In this document: positions 62,065-64,000 of the stretch, one piece after another
Layout of the letters: every line of letters starts with the position of its first letter
How positions within the stretch are numbered: position 1 is the first letter of the stretch
Source of the DNA: an uncultured Megasphaera sp.
GTDB taxonomy: Bacteria > Bacillota > Negativicutes > Veillonellales > Megasphaeraceae
Direction: 5' to 3'
Assembly (NCBI GenBank): GCA_934202965.1
Contig: CAKPYN010000002.1
Coordinates: 124,001 to 188,000, forward strand
Length of the DNA stretch: 64,000 bases
Made by a program: the position numbers and the translations under genes
The notes under the pieces: generated by a model
Told to the model about the DNA's origin: nothing
Seen by the model: only the letters and a program-made list of their open reading frames with translations
Database searches by the model: none

Positions 62065-62601
62065 CTATGCCGCTTGGGATGCACAAAGTCCGGGATACTG
62101 CATAATGCCGGTGGCAATGGCCCTGGCCGTATCGTCTTCGTGAAGCTGGTAGCGTTTGATGTCATAATCGTTGTCGATAAAGCATACTTCGACGAGAACT
62201 GCCGGCATGATGGTATTGCGAAGAACGAACAACCCCGGCCTTTCTTTCAGTCCCCGATCCGGCAGGCACAGTGCTGCTTTGACGTTGGACTGAATGGCAT
62301 GACCCAGTAAAATACTGGCCGGCGTACCGCTGACAAGTGTTTCCTTGCCGGATGCTTTTTTGTTAAAAGCATTGAAATGAATCGATACAAATATATCGGC
62401 GTCAGCTCCATTCGCTTCATCGCAAATCACGTACAAATCATCGTTTTGGCCAAACACAACGGCTATGCCGTTTCGCTCTAAATAGGTTTTGACCTGCATG
62501 GCCAGCTCATAGGCCAAATCACATTCACGCAGTGCCAAATGGGTATTAATGGCACCGGGGTCAAGCTGTCGGTCATGACCGGCATTTAGATATACTTTCA
62601 T
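62065..62601 (-). CDS. N-acetylmuramoyl-L-alanine amidase (Amidase_3)
   Basis: 178-aa zinc amidase cleaving the lactyl-peptide bond of peptidoglycan. Zinc ligands H9 (NAGHD), E27 (LRECDLA) and H75 (VSIHFNA), and catalytic Glu138 (VLVEVCFIDND). There is no signal peptide and no wall-binding domain, which resembles phage endolysins or a cytosolic enzyme needing a holin. It heads the amidase-DUF1659-DUF2922 operon. GAAAGGAGAAAGAGA precedes the ATG. Confidence 0.92.
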   Translation of the reverse strand: MKVYLNAGHDRQLDPGAINTHLALRECDLAYELAMQVKTYLERNGIAVVFGQNDDLYVICDEANGADADIFVSIHFNAFNKKASGKETLVSGTPASILLGHAIQSNVKAALCLPDRGLKERPGLFVLRNTIMPAVLVEVCFIDNDYDIKRYQLHEDDTARAIATGIMQYPGLCASQAA

Positions 62602-62650
62602 TCTCTTTCTCCTTTCGTGACATACATTGTTTTACTATATCGTTCCAACC

Positions 62651-62815
62651 GGGGCTGTAACAAACTAAGAATATTTCATTCTTTTTGTCATCCCGTTTTA
62701 CGTGTATCCGTTGCAGTATGACATTTCATTTTCTACAAACAAAAAACTAAAACCGTTTACAGAAACGCTATCGTGCATGATAGGCAACCGTATGATGTTA
62801 CATCCTCCTCTATGT
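62651..62815 (+). repeat. Dispersed repeat D, copy 4
   Basis: GGGGCTGTAACAAAC ... TTTTTGTCATCCCGTTTTAC, GTGTATCCGTTGCAGTATGAC, TTTCTACAAACAAAAAACT, CTATC-gtgcat-GATAG hairpin, ATGTTACATCC. The first hairpin has lost most of its 3' arm. Confidence 0.8.
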
Positions 62816-62899
62816 ATATAAGAGAAGGGATTGGGTAAAAACGCACCTTTTCTATTTTTTATTTTTTCGCTGTAAACGTATCGCTTACATATACCTCTG

Positions 62900-62995
62900 T
62901 ACTTTTTTCTTTTTGCGCGGACAAACGGGCAAAGACAAGTCTCTGCACACTTGTATATCTATTCTTTTTCGTGCCGCCGAAAAAGAATAGACGAA
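62900..62995. repeat. Hairpin modules before repeat A copy 2
   Basis: GTACTTTTTTCTTTTTGCGCGGACAAA (inverted copy at 63796-63822) and GGGCAAAGAC ... GTCTCTGCAC, followed by hairpin 62958-62992 (TCTATTCTTTTTC/GAAAAAGAATAGA). Confidence 0.65.
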
Positions 62996-63006
62996 GAAAA
63001 AGGCGG

Positions 63007-63157
63007 CCGCCCAAAACTCCCATTCCTTTGAGAATAGCTGTCATTGCTAAATGGGCGAAACTCGCTACGCTCAAACAAACGCCCATTTTTAACGCAATGC
63101 CATCTATTCTCATTGTGTGGCTTACGCCACACAACCAGTCATTTCCGTAATGGGCGG
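63007..63157 (-). repeat. Structured repeat A, copy 2 (151-nt core)
   Basis: Inverted copy of 51071-51221 with the same length and identical core stems. Differences lie in loops or joints: GTAT to GTAA in the first loop, GCGCAG to GCGTAG in an apical loop, AACTGG to AGATGG in a bulge. A frame across it encodes a similar peptide in both copies, but most changes alter residues. Confidence 0.85.
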
Positions 63158-63273
63158 TTTGCAAACAAACCCCAACAATTACGAGTTATCTTATGCTGAA
63201 AACATATACAAATACTGCTTACCTTGTTCATCCATGGTATAAAAGCGGCTTCAATTGTCTAACAGCCTAAAAT

Positions 63274-63412
63274 CAAGGGTCAAACATTTATCAGTTATCC
63301 TTGACATGGGGTAGAAAATAATCATTTTCTTCAAACTTCAAACAAAAAACTAAAAACTGTTAAAGAAATACGATAGTATATGAGAGACAAAAACAGAATG
63401 GTACATCCTCAA
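63274..63412 (+). repeat. Dispersed repeat D, copy 5 (lacks the 5' hairpin)
   Basis: Shares TTCTTCAAACTTCAA, CAAAAAACTAAAA, TTAAAGAAATACGATAG and GGTACATCCTC with the other copies; its 5' third is diverged. Confidence 0.65.
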
Positions 63413-63436
63413 TGTCCCTTTACATGACGAGCGACA

Positions 63437-63609
63437 CCGACCATTACGGGAGCGACCGTTGCGTCAGCATGACAGACGAAGGGCTTACGTGAAAAACGGT
63501 TGTGCTGTTAGCAGGAATATGACTTCTTTCACAGCGCTCCACCGCCCCGTCGAGCTTACAACCGTTTAGTAAGCTCTTTGGCTGGCAAGGGAGCGGGAGT
63601 TCTGGTCGG
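63437..63609 (-). repeat. Structured repeat B, copy 2 (173-nt core)
   Basis: Inverted copy of 50761-50933. The outer stem CCGACCA/TGGTCGG and inner AAACGGTTGT/ACAACCGTTT are intact. The middle stem has one mismatch (AAGAGCTTAC against GTAAGCCCTT). Confidence 0.8.
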
Positions 63610-63616
63610 CGGCTTC

Positions 63617-63672
63617 TTTAGCTTTGCATAAGCGATTCGCACGAAATTAAAAATTTCGGCTCACTGCTTATT
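63617..63672. repeat. ~56-nt palindromic insertion within the B-flanking module
   Basis: An imperfect inverted repeat (TAAGC-GATTCGCAC-GAAATT against TAAGC-AGTGAGCC-GAAATT around a short loop) interrupts a sequence that is continuous in copy 1 (50743-50757). Confidence 0.65.
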
Positions 63673-63675
63673 TTT

Positions 63676-63840
63676 GGTACTTTTCTTTCTGGCCGCACAG
63701 AAAGAAAAAGTACAGAGAATGTGCAGAGACCCGTCTTTGCCCGTTCGGCGGCACGAAAAAGAATGAATACGAGGGTATAGGGAATCTTCCCTAGTTTTGT
63801 CCGCACAAAAAGAAAAAAGTACATAGAAGAGGGTGCAGGG
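63676..63840. repeat. Hairpin and module C, copy 2
   Basis: GTACTTTTCTTTCTG/CAGAAAGAAAAAGTAC hairpin (63676-63712), then GTGCAGAGA ... GGCGGCACGAAAAAGAATGA ... GGGAATCTTCCCTAG and a further CCGCACAAAAAGAAAAAAGT stretch. Confidence 0.7.
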
Positions 63841-63855
63841 ACTCGTCCCTTTATT

Positions 63856-64000
63856 TCACCCTACCTTCACACACGCCGTATTGGCGCCAATGGCTACGCC
63901 CGTAACGTGAGCCGGCCGGGCCAAGGGACAGGGACAGCGCTCGGCCGTACGGCATGCCGCATAGGGCTGACGGGGCAGCCACAGCGACAGGATACGCCTG
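63856..64000 (-). CDS. C-terminal end of a protein cut by the window edge (uncertain)
   Basis: A minus-strand frame open to the edge and ending in TGA at 63856-63858 gives ~47 residues, rich in Ala, Cys, Pro and Arg and ending VAIGANTACVKVG. A second open frame (stop TAA nearby) also runs to the edge, so the reading frame is not certain. The G/C-rich composition contrasts with the repeats beside it. No family recognised. Confidence 0.35.
   Translation of the reverse strand, partial: RRILSLWLPRQPYAACRTAERCPCPLARPAHVTGVAIGANTACVKVG

Noticed and set aside
1..64000. CRISPR array or cas genes
   Set aside because: No regularly spaced direct repeats and no Cas-like protein were seen.
1..64000. rRNA genes, complete insertion sequences or an integrase
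   Set aside because: No rRNA sequence, transposase or recombinase was found despite the repeats and the tRNA-adjacent accessory region.

Overview
The window looks like chromosomal DNA from an anaerobic, lactate-utilising Bacillota of the Negativicutes, most likely a Megasphaera-like member of the Veillonellaceae. This placement is inferred, not proven. It rests on the complete six-gene Rnf complex with ApbE, a lone FAD-linked D-lactate/glycolate dehydrogenase, a giant 2-hydroxyacyl-CoA dehydratase activase-like protein, an A-type flavodiiron protein, and the Bacillota housekeeping order divIC/ftsB - S1 protein - ppx - tilS - hpt - ftsH ... birA - coaX - dusB - greA - lysS. Most genes lie on the minus strand.

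Layout. 1-1.1 kb: ECF-transporter ATPases (ecfA2 cut by the window start, ecfA1). 1.3-6.3 kb: a DUF805 membrane protein, an unknown 158-aa protein, uppP, an orphan BrxF-like P-loop protein, a secreted repeat protein and a frameshifted SGNH esterase. 6.4-17.4 kb: the housekeeping block lysS to ftsB. 17.6-23.9 kb: D-lactate dehydrogenase, FMN riboswitch with ribBA, a Crp-type regulator divergent from a ferredoxin-domain protein, a dipeptide epimerase and an Lrp regulator. 24-30.5 kb: apbE-rnfB-A-E-G-D-C (transcribed C to B, then apbE) behind a roughly 330-nt structured leader with its own promoter. 30.8-38.5 kb: pyrG, DUF1934/argS, a TIGR03915/radical-SAM pair, a 51-aa protein and fprA. 38.6-46 kb: a DUF2157/GDYXXLXY membrane operon, uspA, nhaD, a tRNA-Lys/Gln/His cluster and speE. 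46.2-54.8 kb: the fused activase and dnaE. 54.9-64 kb: an accessory-looking region with a GNAT acetyltransferase, tRNA-Pro, a zinc alcohol dehydrogenase, a NUDIX + PLD-helicase (DUF3427) pair, a sigma factor/DUF2922/DUF1659/amidase module and many non-coding repeats.

How genes work together. ApbE flavinylates RnfG and RnfD, and Rnf couples ferredoxin oxidation to ion pumping. NhaD, the D-lactate dehydrogenase and the activase fit the same fermentative energy economy. FMN supply (riboswitch/ribBA) serves these flavoproteins.

The most unusual content is non-coding. (1) Two composite repeats at 50.6-51.3 kb and 62.9-63.8 kb, in inverted orientation, contain two multi-stem elements (called A and B here) whose cores keep identical lengths (151 and 173 nt). 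Substitutions in A fall outside the core stems, and its terminal hairpin shows paired changes. (2) A dispersed roughly 140-190-nt repeat family (called D) has five copies. (3) The rnf leader contains three segments able to form mutually exclusive helices. (4) A candidate small RNA near 55.64-55.70 kb has a consensus promoter and an intrinsic terminator but no ORF.
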